From an uncultured Steroidobacter sp. (GTDB lineage Bacteria > Pseudomonadota > Gammaproteobacteria > Steroidobacterales > Steroidobacteraceae), in the NCBI GenBank assembly GCA_938008435.1, contig CALLKK010000030.1, forward strand, positions 34,645-98,644: a stretch of DNA of 64,000 nt, written 5' to 3'. The position numbers and the translations under genes were made by a program. Below the pieces are notes generated by a model. The model saw only the letters and a program-made list of their open reading frames with translations, was not told the origin of the DNA and did no database searches. Shown here piece after piece: positions 43,547 to 52,707 of the stretch (its first letter is position 1; every line of letters starts with the position of its first letter).

Positions 43547-44809
43547 ATGTTTCAACCGCTGCCGATCTATATCGGCCTTCGCTACGTTCGCAGCCGCAGC
43601 CGAGGGTTCTTCGTTTCGTTCATCAGCTGGATCTCGATGCTCGGGATCTGTGTCGGCGTGGCGGCGCTCATCGTCGTGATCTCCGTGATGAACGGGCTCG
43701 AGGGCGAGCTGCGCACGCGCCTGTTGAACGCGGCGTCGCACGCGACTGTGGCAGCGGCGCCCGAACGCATGAAGGACTGGTCTGCGCTCGCGGCGCAGCT
43801 GCGGCAGGAGCCGAACGTCGTGGGAGTCGCGCCATACCTGGCGCTGCAAGGCATGATCGGACGCGGCGACGAGTTGCGCACCGCGTCGGTGCGCGGCATC
43901 GATCCGGCGCTTGAGCCGCAAGTCTCCGCGATCGCTGAGCACATGCTGCGCGGCGAATTGAGCGATCTGCAGCCGGGTGAGCAGCGCATCGTGCTCGGCA
44001 TCGGCCTTGCCTATGCACTCGATGCGCGCGTGGGCGATGAGATCACGGTGCTCGTGCCGGTTTCGGAGCCTGGCGAGCATGCGATCGAAGGCATCGGCGT
44101 CAGGCCGCGCATCCAGAGCTTCGTCGTAAGCGGCATCTTCGAAGTCGGCGCTCAAGAGCACGACAACGTGCTTGCGTTGATTCATCTGGCAGATGCCGCG
44201 GCGCTCGCGGGTACCAACGATGTGCCGGGCGGCTTGCGGCTGAAGTTCGACGACATCTTCATGGCGCCGGTGCGTGCCCGCGAGCTCGCGCGACGGCTCG
44301 GCAGCGACTTTCAGGTGAGCGATTGGTCCATCGAGAATGCGAGCTACTTTCGTGCGATCCGCATCGAGAAGACCATGATGACGCTCATCCTCATGCTCAT
44401 CGTGGCGGTCGCCGCCTTCAACATCGTCGCCGCACTCGTCATGGTGGTGAACGAAAAGCGCACCGACATCGCCATTTTGCGTACGGTCGGTATCACGCCG
44501 CGCGCCGTGGTGGGCATCTTCGTCACTCAGGGCGTCGTCATCGGCTGGTTCGGTGCGCTGCTCGGGCTCGCGCTAGGTCTGACGCTCGCGCTCAACGTCG
44601 ATGTGATCGTGCCGTTTCTCGAGAACCTGCTCGGGGTACACGTCTTCGATCCGACGGTCTTCGTGATCTCGGAAGTGCCCTCCGAGGTGCGCTGGCCGCA
44701 GGTGGCAGGCATCACGGTCACTGCGCTCGTGCTGACGGTGCTCGCCACGATTTACCCCGCCATGCGTGGGGCGGCGACGGAGCCGGCGGAGGCGTTGCGC
44801 TATGAATGA
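43547..44809 (+). CDS. lolC: lipoprotein-releasing ABC transporter permease (LolC/LolE family)
   Basis: LolC and LolE form the membrane part of LolCDE, which frees outer-membrane lipoproteins from the inner membrane for hand-over to LolA. The 420-residue product has an N-terminal membrane helix (FISWISMLGICVGVAALIVV), a periplasmic domain of about 220 residues and three C-terminal helices with the FtsX-like LRTVGITPRAVVGIF coupling motif. It was named lolC by order; LolC and LolE cannot be separated reliably by eye. 39 bases separate it from lolE. Confidence 0.92.
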   Translation: MFQPLPIYIGLRYVRSRSRGFFVSFISWISMLGICVGVAALIVVISVMNGLEGELRTRLLNAASHATVAAAPERMKDWSALAAQLRQEPNVVGVAPYLALQGMIGRGDELRTASVRGIDPALEPQVSAIAEHMLRGELSDLQPGEQRIVLGIGLAYALDARVGDEITVLVPVSEPGEHAIEGIGVRPRIQSFVVSGIFEVGAQEHDNVLALIHLADAAALAGTNDVPGGLRLKFDDIFMAPVRARELARRLGSDFQVSDWSIENASYFRAIRIEKTMMTLILMLIVAVAAFNIVAALVMVVNEKRTDIAILRTVGITPRAVVGIFVTQGVVIGWFGALLGLALGLTLALNVDVIVPFLENLLGVHVFDPTVFVISEVPSEVRWPQVAGITVTALVLTVLATIYPAMRGAATEPAEALRYE

Positions 44810-44848
44810 TCGCAGCAAGCGGGCGCGAGCCGTCGGGGCGAGGGTCGT

Positions 44849-46099
44849 ATGACGCGCAGCTACGAGCTCTTCATCGGGCGGCGTTATCTGCGCTCGAGCC
44901 GCGGCAACCGCTTCGTCTCGTTCATCTCGACGATCTCGATGGTCGGCGTGGCGATCGGCGTCGCCGTGCTCATCATCGTGCTGTCCGTGATGAACGGTTT
45001 CGAGCGCGAGCTGCGCCAGCGCATCCTGAGCCTGACCTCGCATGCCACGATCAGCGCCTTCGGTTCGGGGTTGCCCGACTGGCGTGCGACTGCAGCCAAG
45101 CTTGCAGAGAGCGACGAGGTGATCGCGAGCGCACCATACGTCGAGGCGCAGGGATTGCTGGTCGCGGGCGACAAGAGCAGCGGCGCGATGGTGGTCGGCA
45201 TTCTGCCGGAGGAAGAACGGCGAGTATCGGAGATCGTAGACAAGGCTCGCGCGGGGAGCTTCGACGATCTGGCGCCGGGCGAGTTCGGCATCGTGCTCGG
45301 CGCGGAGCTGGCGCGGGCGTTGGGCGTCGACCTCGGCGGACGTGTCGTGCTCGTCACGTCGATGCGCGTCACGACACCGGCAGGCGTGCTGCCGCGAATG
45401 CGCGCCCTCAAGGTGGTCGGCATCTTCGCGGCCGGCATGTACGAATACGATCGCAACTTCGCCTATGTGCACCTTGCGGACGCGGCGCGGCTGTACCGAA
45501 TGGGCGAAGAGGTGACAGGGCTACGTTTGAAGCTCGCCGACATGTTTGCGGCGCCGCGCGTGGTGCGCTCGCTGGCGTTGTCGCTCGGCGGCGAGGGCTA
45601 CTACATCGACGATTGGACCCGTAAGCACGCGAACTTCTTCCGCTCGATCCAGCTGACGAAGTCCGTGATGTTCATCATCCTGTTGCTCGTCGTCGGCGTC
45701 GCCGCGTTCAACATCGTCTCGACGCTCGTGATGGTGGTGAAGGAGAAGCAAGCGGACATCGCCATCCTGCGCACGATCGGAGCATCGCCTCGCAGCGTGC
45801 TGAAGATCTTCGTGACGCAAGGCACCGCGATCGGGCTCATCGGCACGCTTGCGGGCGTTCTGCTCGGCGTGCTGATCTCGTTCAACCTCGAAAGCTTGAT
45901 TCACGGGCTCGAGCGCCTGCTGGGCACGCAGTTCATGGACGCGCAGGTGTACTACATGAGCGACCTGCCTGCCGTCGTTCAATGGGCGGATGTGCTCAAG
46001 ATCAGCTTGACCGCTTTCGGGCTCTGCTCGTTGTCGACTTTATATCCCGCTTGGCGCGCCGCGCGCACCGAGCCTGCACGAGCGCTACGACATGATTGA
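44849..46099 (+). CDS. lolE: lipoprotein-releasing ABC transporter permease (second LolC/LolE subunit)
   Basis: A 416-residue paralogue of the preceding gene, with the same layout: an N-terminal helix in FISTISMVGVAIGVAVLIIV, a periplasmic domain and three C-terminal helices around FNIVSTLVMVVKEKQADIAI and LRTIGASPRSVLKIF. Presence of both genes fits a LolCE heterodimer rather than a LolF homodimer. It overlaps lolD by 8 bases. In E. coli the order is lolC-lolD-lolE; here both permeases come first. Confidence 0.92.
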   Translation: MTRSYELFIGRRYLRSSRGNRFVSFISTISMVGVAIGVAVLIIVLSVMNGFERELRQRILSLTSHATISAFGSGLPDWRATAAKLAESDEVIASAPYVEAQGLLVAGDKSSGAMVVGILPEEERRVSEIVDKARAGSFDDLAPGEFGIVLGAELARALGVDLGGRVVLVTSMRVTTPAGVLPRMRALKVVGIFAAGMYEYDRNFAYVHLADAARLYRMGEEVTGLRLKLADMFAAPRVVRSLALSLGGEGYYIDDWTRKHANFFRSIQLTKSVMFIILLLVVGVAAFNIVSTLVMVVKEKQADIAILRTIGASPRSVLKIFVTQGTAIGLIGTLAGVLLGVLISFNLESLIHGLERLLGTQFMDAQVYYMSDLPAVVQWADVLKISLTAFGLCSLSTLYPAWRAARTEPARALRHD

Positions 46100-46781
46100 A
46101 GCTACGCCAGTCCTTGCTTGTACCGCCCTCACGAAGCACTTCATGCAGGGCGATGCGCGTGTCGATGTCCTGAACGGGGTGGAGCTTACCGTGCGTCCGG
46201 GCGAGCGCGTCGCCATCGTCGGCGCGTCGGGCTCAGGCAAGACGACGCTGCTGCAATTGCTGGGCGGTCTTGACCTGCCGACGTCGGGGGCGGTCTCGAT
46301 CTGCGGTCAACGCATCAACGAGCTGTCCGATGCTGCGCGCGGCGAGCTGCGTAACCGCGCGCTCGGGTTCGTCTATCAGTTCCATCATCTGCTGCCCGAA
46401 TTCACCGCGCTCGAGAACGTCGCGATGCCGCTGCTCATTCGTCGGACGCCGGTGGAAGAGGCGCGTGCGCGCGCGAGAGATCTGCTCGAGCGGGTCGGGC
46501 TCGGTGCAAGGCTCGAGCACCGGCCAGGTCAGTTGTCGGGCGGCGAGCGTCAGCGTGCGGCCGTGGCGCGTGCGCTCGTCACTCAGCCGAAGGTCGTGCT
46601 CGCCGACGAGCCGACGGGCAATCTCGACGGTGCCAACGCTCGGCAGGTGTTCGATCTCATGCTCGAGCTCAATCGTGAGCTCGACACCGCGCTCGTAATC
46701 GTCACTCATGCGCCGGAGCTCGCGGCACGGATGCAACGGCAGCTCACGCTACGTGACGGCAAGCTGTGGGAAGAGGCGTAG
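46092..46781 (+). CDS. lolD: lipoprotein-releasing ABC transporter ATP-binding protein
   Basis: LolD powers the LolCDE release of lipoproteins. The 229-residue ATPase has Walker A GASGSGKTTLLQLLGGLD, the Q-loop FVYQFHHLLPEFTALENV, with the LolD-typical HHLLPEFTALENVAMP, the ABC signature QLSGGERQRAAVARAL and Walker B VVLADEPTGNLD. Its start lies 8 bases inside lolE, so it is translated with the permeases. It converges on the DUF2062 gene. Confidence 0.97.
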   Translation: MIEATPVLACTALTKHFMQGDARVDVLNGVELTVRPGERVAIVGASGSGKTTLLQLLGGLDLPTSGAVSICGQRINELSDAARGELRNRALGFVYQFHHLLPEFTALENVAMPLLIRRTPVEEARARARDLLERVGLGARLEHRPGQLSGGERQRAAVARALVTQPKVVLADEPTGNLDGANARQVFDLMLELNRELDTALVIVTHAPELAARMQRQLTLRDGKLWEEA

Positions 46782-46792
46782 GGCGCGCACCC

Positions 46793-47335
46793 TCATTTCG
46801 GCTCATTCTCGCCATCTTTTTCCGAGCCGCTGCCTTTGCGCTCGTGATATTTCAGCACGAGCGTCAGGTGCCAGATGCCTCCTAGCAGCAGATAGCCGAC
46901 GAGCGCCGACAATGTGCCCATGATGGCGCAGCCGAGCAGGAATGGCTTCCAGACCGGCAGCAAGCTTGTTGTGAGCCATTCCCAGCTCATCTCGAATGCC
47001 ATCGGTCGTTCGGGCACGCCGAGGATTTTCGTGCCGACCCAGTATGCGGACATGAAGAGCGGCACCATGGTGAACGGGTTGGTGAGCAGCGTGCCGAACA
47101 TGGTCGCAGGAACGTTCAAGCGCAGGATCAGCGCCAGGATCGCGGCGAGCAGGACGTGAATCGGCAGCGGCACGAAGGCAATGAACAAACCGAGGGCGAA
47201 CGCACGTGTGACGTTCCGGCGATTGAGCGACCAATACACCGGATGATCGAGCAGGAGCCGAAATGGCCGCATGAACCAGCGCTCTTTCCAACGCTGCCGC
47301 TGGCGGCTTAAGGATTTGAAGATGCGTCTTGGCAT
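46793..47335 (-). CDS. DUF2062 membrane protein
   Basis: A 180-residue protein of the DUF2062 family. A basic N-terminus (MPRRIFKSLSRQRQRWKERW) precedes three hydrophobic segments: FALGLFIAFVPLPIHVLLAA, the TNPFTMVPLFMSAYWVG segment, which is the family signature, and a C-terminal helix around LLGCAIMGTLSALVGYLLLG. No function is established. The frame is open upstream of ATG 47335, but that part overlaps comEC antisense. It is divergent from comEC with 59 bases between the starts; a DUF2062 gene beside lolD/comEC is common in gammaproteobacteria. Confidence 0.88.
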   Translation of the reverse strand: MPRRIFKSLSRQRQRWKERWFMRPFRLLLDHPVYWSLNRRNVTRAFALGLFIAFVPLPIHVLLAAILALILRLNVPATMFGTLLTNPFTMVPLFMSAYWVGTKILGVPERPMAFEMSWEWLTTSLLPVWKPFLLGCAIMGTLSALVGYLLLGGIWHLTLVLKYHERKGSGSEKDGENEPK

Positions 47336-47394
47336 AGAGAGCCAATAAGTATCGCAGGTCGTCGCGCCGATGTGGTGACGTGCAGGGAGGCACT

Positions 47395-49677
47395 GTGGGT
47401 CGGATCGCGCTGGCGTTTCTCCTTGGGAATTGTTGCGTGCATCTTGCACCGACATTGCCCAAGTCGGCGTTTGCGCTGGCGCTGCTGTTTGCGCTTGCGC
47501 TCGCGTGCGTGGCACGCGCAAAGCTCATCGTCGCATTCTTGCTCGGCTTGGGGTGGGCGTGGGGACATGCGGTGAGCCGGCTGGCCGACGACCTGCCGAG
47601 CACGCTCGAAGGAGCGGATCTCGTCGTTACGGGATACGTTGCCTCGCTGCCGGAAACGAGCGAGGAGGGCGATGTCCGTTTCGAGCTGGATGTCTCGGAC
47701 GCGGAACCCGGCGTTCCGCAGCGGTTGCGACTGAGCTGGTACGGCGCGCCCAGCACACCGCAGCCGGGTGAGACGTGGCAGCTTCTCGTGCGCCTCAAGC
47801 GCCGCAGTGGCTCGGCCAATCCCGGAGCCTTCGATTACGAAGGCTATCTGTTCCGTAAGGGCATCGGTGCCACCGGTTACGTGCGCGCCGACGAGCGCAA
47901 TCGGCGGGTCGCCGCCGCCGGATGGCGCTATGCGATCTTGCAGGCGCGAGCGTGGATCGCGCAGCGAATGCAGCAAGCGCGCGGACCGGACGCGCCCATG
48001 ATCGGCGTGCTACAAGGACTGGCGGTCGGTGACACGCGGCGCATGACGCGGCACGAGTGGCAAGTGTTCGCCGCGACCGGCACGACGCATCTGATGGCGA
48101 TCTCGGGATTGCACATCACGATGGTGGCGGCGATGGCTGCTTGGCTCGGCGGCGCCATCGTGCGTTGGCCAGGTGCCCAAGCGCGCGGCTGGTGCGCGCT
48201 TCACGGGCAAGCAATCGCGGGCGTCGCTGCCGCGGTGGCGTACTCGCTGCTCGCGGGCTTTTCGGTTCCGACGCAGCGAACCACTGCGATGCTCTGCGTG
48301 TACTTCGCAGCTCGATGCGCGCGACGCGACCTGCAAGTGGGGCACGCGCTCGCGCTGGCCGCGATCGTGGTGTTGCTCATCGATCCGTTCGCCCCGCTGG
48401 CGGTGGGCGCGTGGCTGTCGTTCGGTGCGGTGGCGCTGCTCGTGCTGACGTTCTCCGGGCGTCTGCAGCGCATGGGGCCGAGCAGGAGCTTTGTGTACGC
48501 ACAGCTCGCCATGACGGTCGGTTTGTTCCCCTTGCTCCTGGTGGCGTTCGGCGCCGTTTCGCTGGTCTCGCCCTTCGCGAACGCAATCGCGATCCCGATG
48601 TTCACGTTCGTCGTCGTGCCGCTCGCACTGGCTGGTGCGCTCCTGGCGACCGTCAGTCCGCTGCTTGCTTCGCTACCTCTTGAGCTCGCGACGCTGGCGC
48701 TTGATCTCCTGTGGTGGGTGCTCGAGCGCATGGCCGAGTTGCCCCATGCACTTTGGTATTTCCCGACGCCGACCTGGGTGTCGCTCGGCGCCGCTGCCCT
48801 CGGGGCACTCGTGCTGGTGATGCCGGCGACATGGCCGATACGCTTGCTCGGCATCGCGCTTTGCGGACAAGTGTTCTTCGTGCCGTCGGATCGACTGGCG
48901 CCCGGGGAATTCGTCGTCACTGCGGTGGATGTCGGGCAAGGACAGGCGCTGGTGGTGCGCACGCAGCGGCACGTGCTCGTCTACGACACCGGGCCTGCGT
49001 TTCAAAGCGGACAAGACGCGGCCTCCTACGCGCTACTGCCTTACTTACGCGCGAAGGGCGTGCGCCGTGTCGATGCAGTCGTCGTCAGTCATGGCGATCT
49101 CGATCATCTCGGCGGGCTCGCCACCTTGCTGAAGGGCATGCGTGTGGAGGCCGTCATCGTCGGGCCGTCAGTGGCACCGATCCCCGTAGGCGCGCAGGTC
49201 TGCGAAGGTGGTCAAGCATGGACGTGGGATGCAGTGCGGTTCGAAGTGCTGCATCCGGCGCGGGGTTTTGTCGGCAAGGACAACGACAGGAGCTGCGTGC
49301 TGCGGATCTCCGGGAGCCAGGGCAGCGCGCTCCTGACCGGCGACATCGAGATGAGTGCGGAGGTTGCGCTCGTCGCGGCGCGGGTACCCAGAACCGATAT
49401 CGTCACCGTGCCTCATCACGGCAGCCGCACGTCCTCTTCGGCCGATTTCGTAGCGGCCCTGGCGCCCAAGGTTGCGCTCGTCTCGGCCGGTTACCGCAAC
49501 CGCTGGGGCTTCCCGAAAGCGGATATCGTGGAGCGCTGGCAGGCGAGCGGCGCGCGCATCTACAGCACCATCGACAGCGGTGCGATCGAAGCGCGCGTGC
49601 ACGCGGACGGCTCCGTGGCGGTCAGCGAATATCGACGGACACACCGGCGCTATTGGCTGCGCACCGCAAACGAGTGA
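47395..49677 (+). CDS. comEC: DNA internalisation protein ComEC/Rec2
   Basis: ComEC is the inner-membrane channel that carries single-stranded DNA during natural transformation. The 760-residue product has an N-terminal OB-like domain (DUF4131), a competence membrane domain with HLMAISGLHITMVAAMAAW and AGFSVPTQRTTAML, and a C-terminal metallo-beta-lactamase domain with VDVGQGQALVV, VVSHGDLDHLGGL and PHHGSRTSSS. All regions look intact, so transformation competence is possible. GTG 47395 is used, with AGGGAGG five bases upstream; GTG 47380 is an alternative. Confidence 0.94.
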   Translation: MGRIALAFLLGNCCVHLAPTLPKSAFALALLFALALACVARAKLIVAFLLGLGWAWGHAVSRLADDLPSTLEGADLVVTGYVASLPETSEEGDVRFELDVSDAEPGVPQRLRLSWYGAPSTPQPGETWQLLVRLKRRSGSANPGAFDYEGYLFRKGIGATGYVRADERNRRVAAAGWRYAILQARAWIAQRMQQARGPDAPMIGVLQGLAVGDTRRMTRHEWQVFAATGTTHLMAISGLHITMVAAMAAWLGGAIVRWPGAQARGWCALHGQAIAGVAAAVAYSLLAGFSVPTQRTTAMLCVYFAARCARRDLQVGHALALAAIVVLLIDPFAPLAVGAWLSFGAVALLVLTFSGRLQRMGPSRSFVYAQLAMTVGLFPLLLVAFGAVSLVSPFANAIAIPMFTFVVVPLALAGALLATVSPLLASLPLELATLALDLLWWVLERMAELPHALWYFPTPTWVSLGAAALGALVLVMPATWPIRLLGIALCGQVFFVPSDRLAPGEFVVTAVDVGQGQALVVRTQRHVLVYDTGPAFQSGQDAASYALLPYLRAKGVRRVDAVVVSHGDLDHLGGLATLLKGMRVEAVIVGPSVAPIPVGAQVCEGGQAWTWDAVRFEVLHPARGFVGKDNDRSCVLRISGSQGSALLTGDIEMSAEVALVAARVPRTDIVTVPHHGSRTSSSADFVAALAPKVALVSAGYRNRWGFPKADIVERWQASGARIYSTIDSGAIEARVHADGSVAVSEYRRTHRRYWLRTANE

Positions 49678-49861
49678 GGCGAACGGGGTCATCGCCCGCG
49701 CTGCATGCTGCGAGAAGTAGCCGGCCCGCGAAGTCGCACTCCTTGCACGGCCCATGACCGGCGTGCCGCCCGTGCGTGACCGCGAGGCCTGCGCATCGTC
49801 ATCGGCTTGGGGAAAGCTGGTAGTATGCACAGCCATTCAAGACAGGCGGTTGCAAGCGACC

Positions 49862-50482
49862 ATGTTCGAGATCGTCAAAGCTGGCGGCATCATGATGGGC
49901 CCGATCATCCTGGCCTCGATCGTAGCTGCTGCCATCATCTTGGAACGGCTCTGGACGCTTCAGCAGGAACGCGTCTTGCCTGCCGAGCTGACGGAGAAGG
50001 TCTGGCGCTGGGTCGAGCAAGGTCAGATCCAAGACAAGCACATCGTTGCGCTTCAGCAGAATTCTCCGCTCGGCAAGATCCTCGCAGCGGGCCTCGCCAA
50101 TCGGCACCGCTCGCGCGAAGTCATCAAGGAGAGCATCGAGGATACGGGGCGTCACGTCGTGCATGAGCTCGAGCGCTTCATCGGCGCGCTCGGCACGATC
50201 GCCTCGCTGTCGCCGCTCATGGGGCTGCTCGGCACCGTGCTCGGCATGATTCGCACTTTCAACGCGATCACCACGGAAGGCATCGGCAACCCGGCCGCGC
50301 TTGCGGGCGGTATCGCCGAGGCACTCATCACGACTGCGGCCGGGCTCACCGTCGCGATCCCGGCGCTCATCGGCTACAAGTACCTGCGCGGCCGCGTCGA
50401 AGGGCTGGTGGTGCAGATGGAGAAGGAAGCCATCAAGCTCGTCGAGGCAATGGACGCGCAAAGCGGCCGCACACCGTCATGA
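49862..50482 (+). CDS. exbB: ExbB/TolQ-family proton channel protein
   Basis: A 206-residue member of the MotA/TolQ/ExbB family that, with its ExbD/TolR partner, turns proton-motive force into work on the envelope. It has three hydrophobic segments (FEIVKAGGIMMGPIILASIV, then IASLSPLMGLLGTVLGMIR and ALITTAAGLTVAIPALIGY); the second and third are the conserved pore helices. ATG 49862 matches the family start. It overlaps exbD by 4 bases. The comEC-exbB-exbD-lpxK neighbourhood is conserved in Pseudomonas; the transported load is unknown. Confidence 0.9.
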   Translation: MFEIVKAGGIMMGPIILASIVAAAIILERLWTLQQERVLPAELTEKVWRWVEQGQIQDKHIVALQQNSPLGKILAAGLANRHRSREVIKESIEDTGRHVVHELERFIGALGTIASLSPLMGLLGTVLGMIRTFNAITTEGIGNPAALAGGIAEALITTAAGLTVAIPALIGYKYLRGRVEGLVVQMEKEAIKLVEAMDAQSGRTPS

Positions 50483-50916
50483 ATCTCTCGCGCCGCAACC
50501 ACGAAGAGCCCGAGCTCAACCTCACGTCGTTGATCGACGTCGTATTGCTGCTGCTCATCTTCTTCATGGTGTCGACGACGTTCATCGACGAGTCCCGCAT
50601 CGAGCTGCAGCTGCCGCAGGCGAGCGCCAAGCCCGTGACCGAGCCGCGCAAGGATCCCATCGAAGTGGCGGTGACCGCTTCCGGTGAATATCGCGTCAAC
50701 GGTCAGCCGCTCATCAACACGAGCCCAGCCACATTGTCGGCGGCCGTTGCCAAGCTTGCCGGCGAATCTCGCGACATCCCGATCACGTTGCGTGCCGATG
50801 CGCGTGCGACGCATCAGTCGGTGGTCACGGCGATGGACGTCTTGGGGCGTCTTGGGTTCCGTGCGATCAGCATCGCCACCGTGAACGAAGAGCAGGGCGG
50901 TTCCGCGCCGAACTGA
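50479..50916 (+). CDS. exbD: ExbD/TolR-family protein
   Basis: A 145-residue partner of the ExbB-like protein. A short cytoplasmic part (MNLSRRNHEEPELNLTSLID) leads into one membrane helix, DVVLLLLIFFMVSTTF, whose Asp20 is the proton-binding residue. A periplasmic domain follows with ITLRADARATHQSVVTAMDV. The start lies within the exbB stop (ATGA). msbA follows 4 bases later, so export of lipid A may be transcribed together with this motor pair. Confidence 0.93.
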   Translation: MNLSRRNHEEPELNLTSLIDVVLLLLIFFMVSTTFIDESRIELQLPQASAKPVTEPRKDPIEVAVTASGEYRVNGQPLINTSPATLSAAVAKLAGESRDIPITLRADARATHQSVVTAMDVLGRLGFRAISIATVNEEQGGSAPN

Positions 50917-50920
50917 CCGC

Positions 50921-52696
50921 ATGGCGTCCTCGGATCGTTCGACCAATCTGAGCGCCGCACCGGCCACTTTGCCGGGTGCGTGGCAGACGTATCGACGCCT
51001 GCTCGCGTACTTGCGCCCGCATCGAGGGATGTTTCTGCTCGGCATCCTGGGCGCGGTGCTGTTCTCGGCCAGCATGGTGAGCTTCGCCGCCTTCGCCAAG
51101 GTGTTCGGCGACGGCACCTTCGAAAACCAAGATCCGCGCACGATCGTCTGGCTGCCGATCGCGCTCGTCGCGTTGTTCTTCTGTCGCGGCCTCGGCGATT
51201 TCACGCAGACGTACTGCATGGGGTACGTCGGTCGGCAGATCGTCAAAGTGCTGCGCGGCCAGGTGTTCGAACGCATCGTGAACCTGCCGATCGGCTACTA
51301 CGATCGCAACTCGACGGCATCGCTGCTGTCGCGATTGACGTACAACACCGAGCAGATCGGACAGGCGACCACGGAAGCCGTGGTCGTGACGGTGCGCGAG
51401 TTCCTCACGATCGTCGGCTCGATCGCGTACCTGTTCTATACCAACCCGCGACTGACGTTCATCGCGCTTACCATGGGCCCGCTCGTGGCGTGGCTCATCA
51501 CGCTGATCAATCGCAAGTTCCGTCGCTACTCGCGCCGCATTCAGGATTCGATGGGCGACATTACGCGGGTGGCGAAGGAAACCCTCGAAGCTCCGCGCAT
51601 CGTCAAGGTCTACAACGCCGAAGCACACCAGATCGCACAGTTCGAAGGCGTCAACGAGCACAATCGCCGCTCCAACATGCGCCTGGTGCTCACCAAAGGA
51701 TTGTCGAATCCGGTGGTACAGATGGTGACGGCGATCGGTTCGGCCTTCGTGCTGTCGATCGCGATCGCCGATGCGATCAACGATCGGATGAGCATGGGCG
51801 ACCTGCTCGCGTTCCTGGTGGCGCTCGTGAACGTGGCGCAGCCCCTGCGCAGCCTGGTGAACGTTGCCGGCCCGCTGCAGCAGGGCATTGCGGCGGGGCA
51901 GAGCTTGTTCGAGTTGTTGGACGCGCCGGTCGAGCCTGCCGGCGGCACGCGTTCGGCGCAGCGAGTACGCGGCGAACTCGAATTCGAGCACGTCTCCTTT
52001 TCGTATCCAGCCGGCAAAGGCGTGACGCTCGAGGACATCTCGTTCAAGGTCGAAGCCGGCGAGATGGTGGCGATCGTCGGTCGTTCCGGGAGCGGCAAGT
52101 CCACCCTGGTCAATCTGCTGCCGCGGTTCTACGACGTAGATCGGGGCGTCGTGCGGGTCGACGGCTACGACGTGCGCGAGTACGAGCTCAAGAGCCTGCG
52201 CGAGCAGATCGCGCTCGTCAGCCAGGAGGTCGTGCTCTTCAACGATACGATTCGCGCGAACATCGCGTTCGGCCGCTCCGTATCCAATGCGGAGATCGAG
52301 GAGGCGGCGCGCGCGGCGCATGTGCTCGAGTTCGCGCGCGAGCTGCCGCAGGGGCTCGACACGATCGTCGGCGACCGTGGCGTCCTGCTCTCGGGCGGCC
52401 AGCGCCAGCGCATTTCGATCGCGCGTGCGCTGCTCAAGAACGCGCCGATTCTCATCCTCGACGAAGCGACATCGGCGCTCGACACGCAGGCCGAGCGCAT
52501 CATCCAAGGCGCCTTGGAAGAGCTCATGCACAATCGCACGACGCTCGTCATTGCGCATCGCTTGTCGACCGTCGAGAAAGCCCATCGCATCATCGTGCTC
52601 GACGGCGGCCGCATCGCCGAGTGGGGCACGCACGCGGAGCTATTGGAGCGCAACGGTCAGTACGCGGCGCTCTACCGAATGCAGTTCAATGCCTGA
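50921..52696 (+). CDS. msbA: lipid A export ATP-binding/permease protein MsbA
   Basis: MsbA flips lipid A core across the inner membrane. The 591-residue half-transporter has a six-helix membrane domain (residues about 30-320; FLLGILGAVLFSASMVSFAA and later helices) and a C-terminal ATPase domain with Walker A GRSGSGKSTLVNLLPRFYD, signature LLSGGQRQRISIARALL and Walker B ILILDEATSALD. lpxK follows 11 bases downstream, the classical msbA-lpxK operon. Confidence 0.97.
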   Translation: MASSDRSTNLSAAPATLPGAWQTYRRLLAYLRPHRGMFLLGILGAVLFSASMVSFAAFAKVFGDGTFENQDPRTIVWLPIALVALFFCRGLGDFTQTYCMGYVGRQIVKVLRGQVFERIVNLPIGYYDRNSTASLLSRLTYNTEQIGQATTEAVVVTVREFLTIVGSIAYLFYTNPRLTFIALTMGPLVAWLITLINRKFRRYSRRIQDSMGDITRVAKETLEAPRIVKVYNAEAHQIAQFEGVNEHNRRSNMRLVLTKGLSNPVVQMVTAIGSAFVLSIAIADAINDRMSMGDLLAFLVALVNVAQPLRSLVNVAGPLQQGIAAGQSLFELLDAPVEPAGGTRSAQRVRGELEFEHVSFSYPAGKGVTLEDISFKVEAGEMVAIVGRSGSGKSTLVNLLPRFYDVDRGVVRVDGYDVREYELKSLREQIALVSQEVVLFNDTIRANIAFGRSVSNAEIEEAARAAHVLEFARELPQGLDTIVGDRGVLLSGGQRQRISIARALLKNAPILILDEATSALDTQAERIIQGALEELMHNRTTLVIAHRLSTVEKAHRIIVLDGGRIAEWGTHAELLERNGQYAALYRMQFNA

Positions 52697-52707
52697 GCCG
52701 CCGCGGC

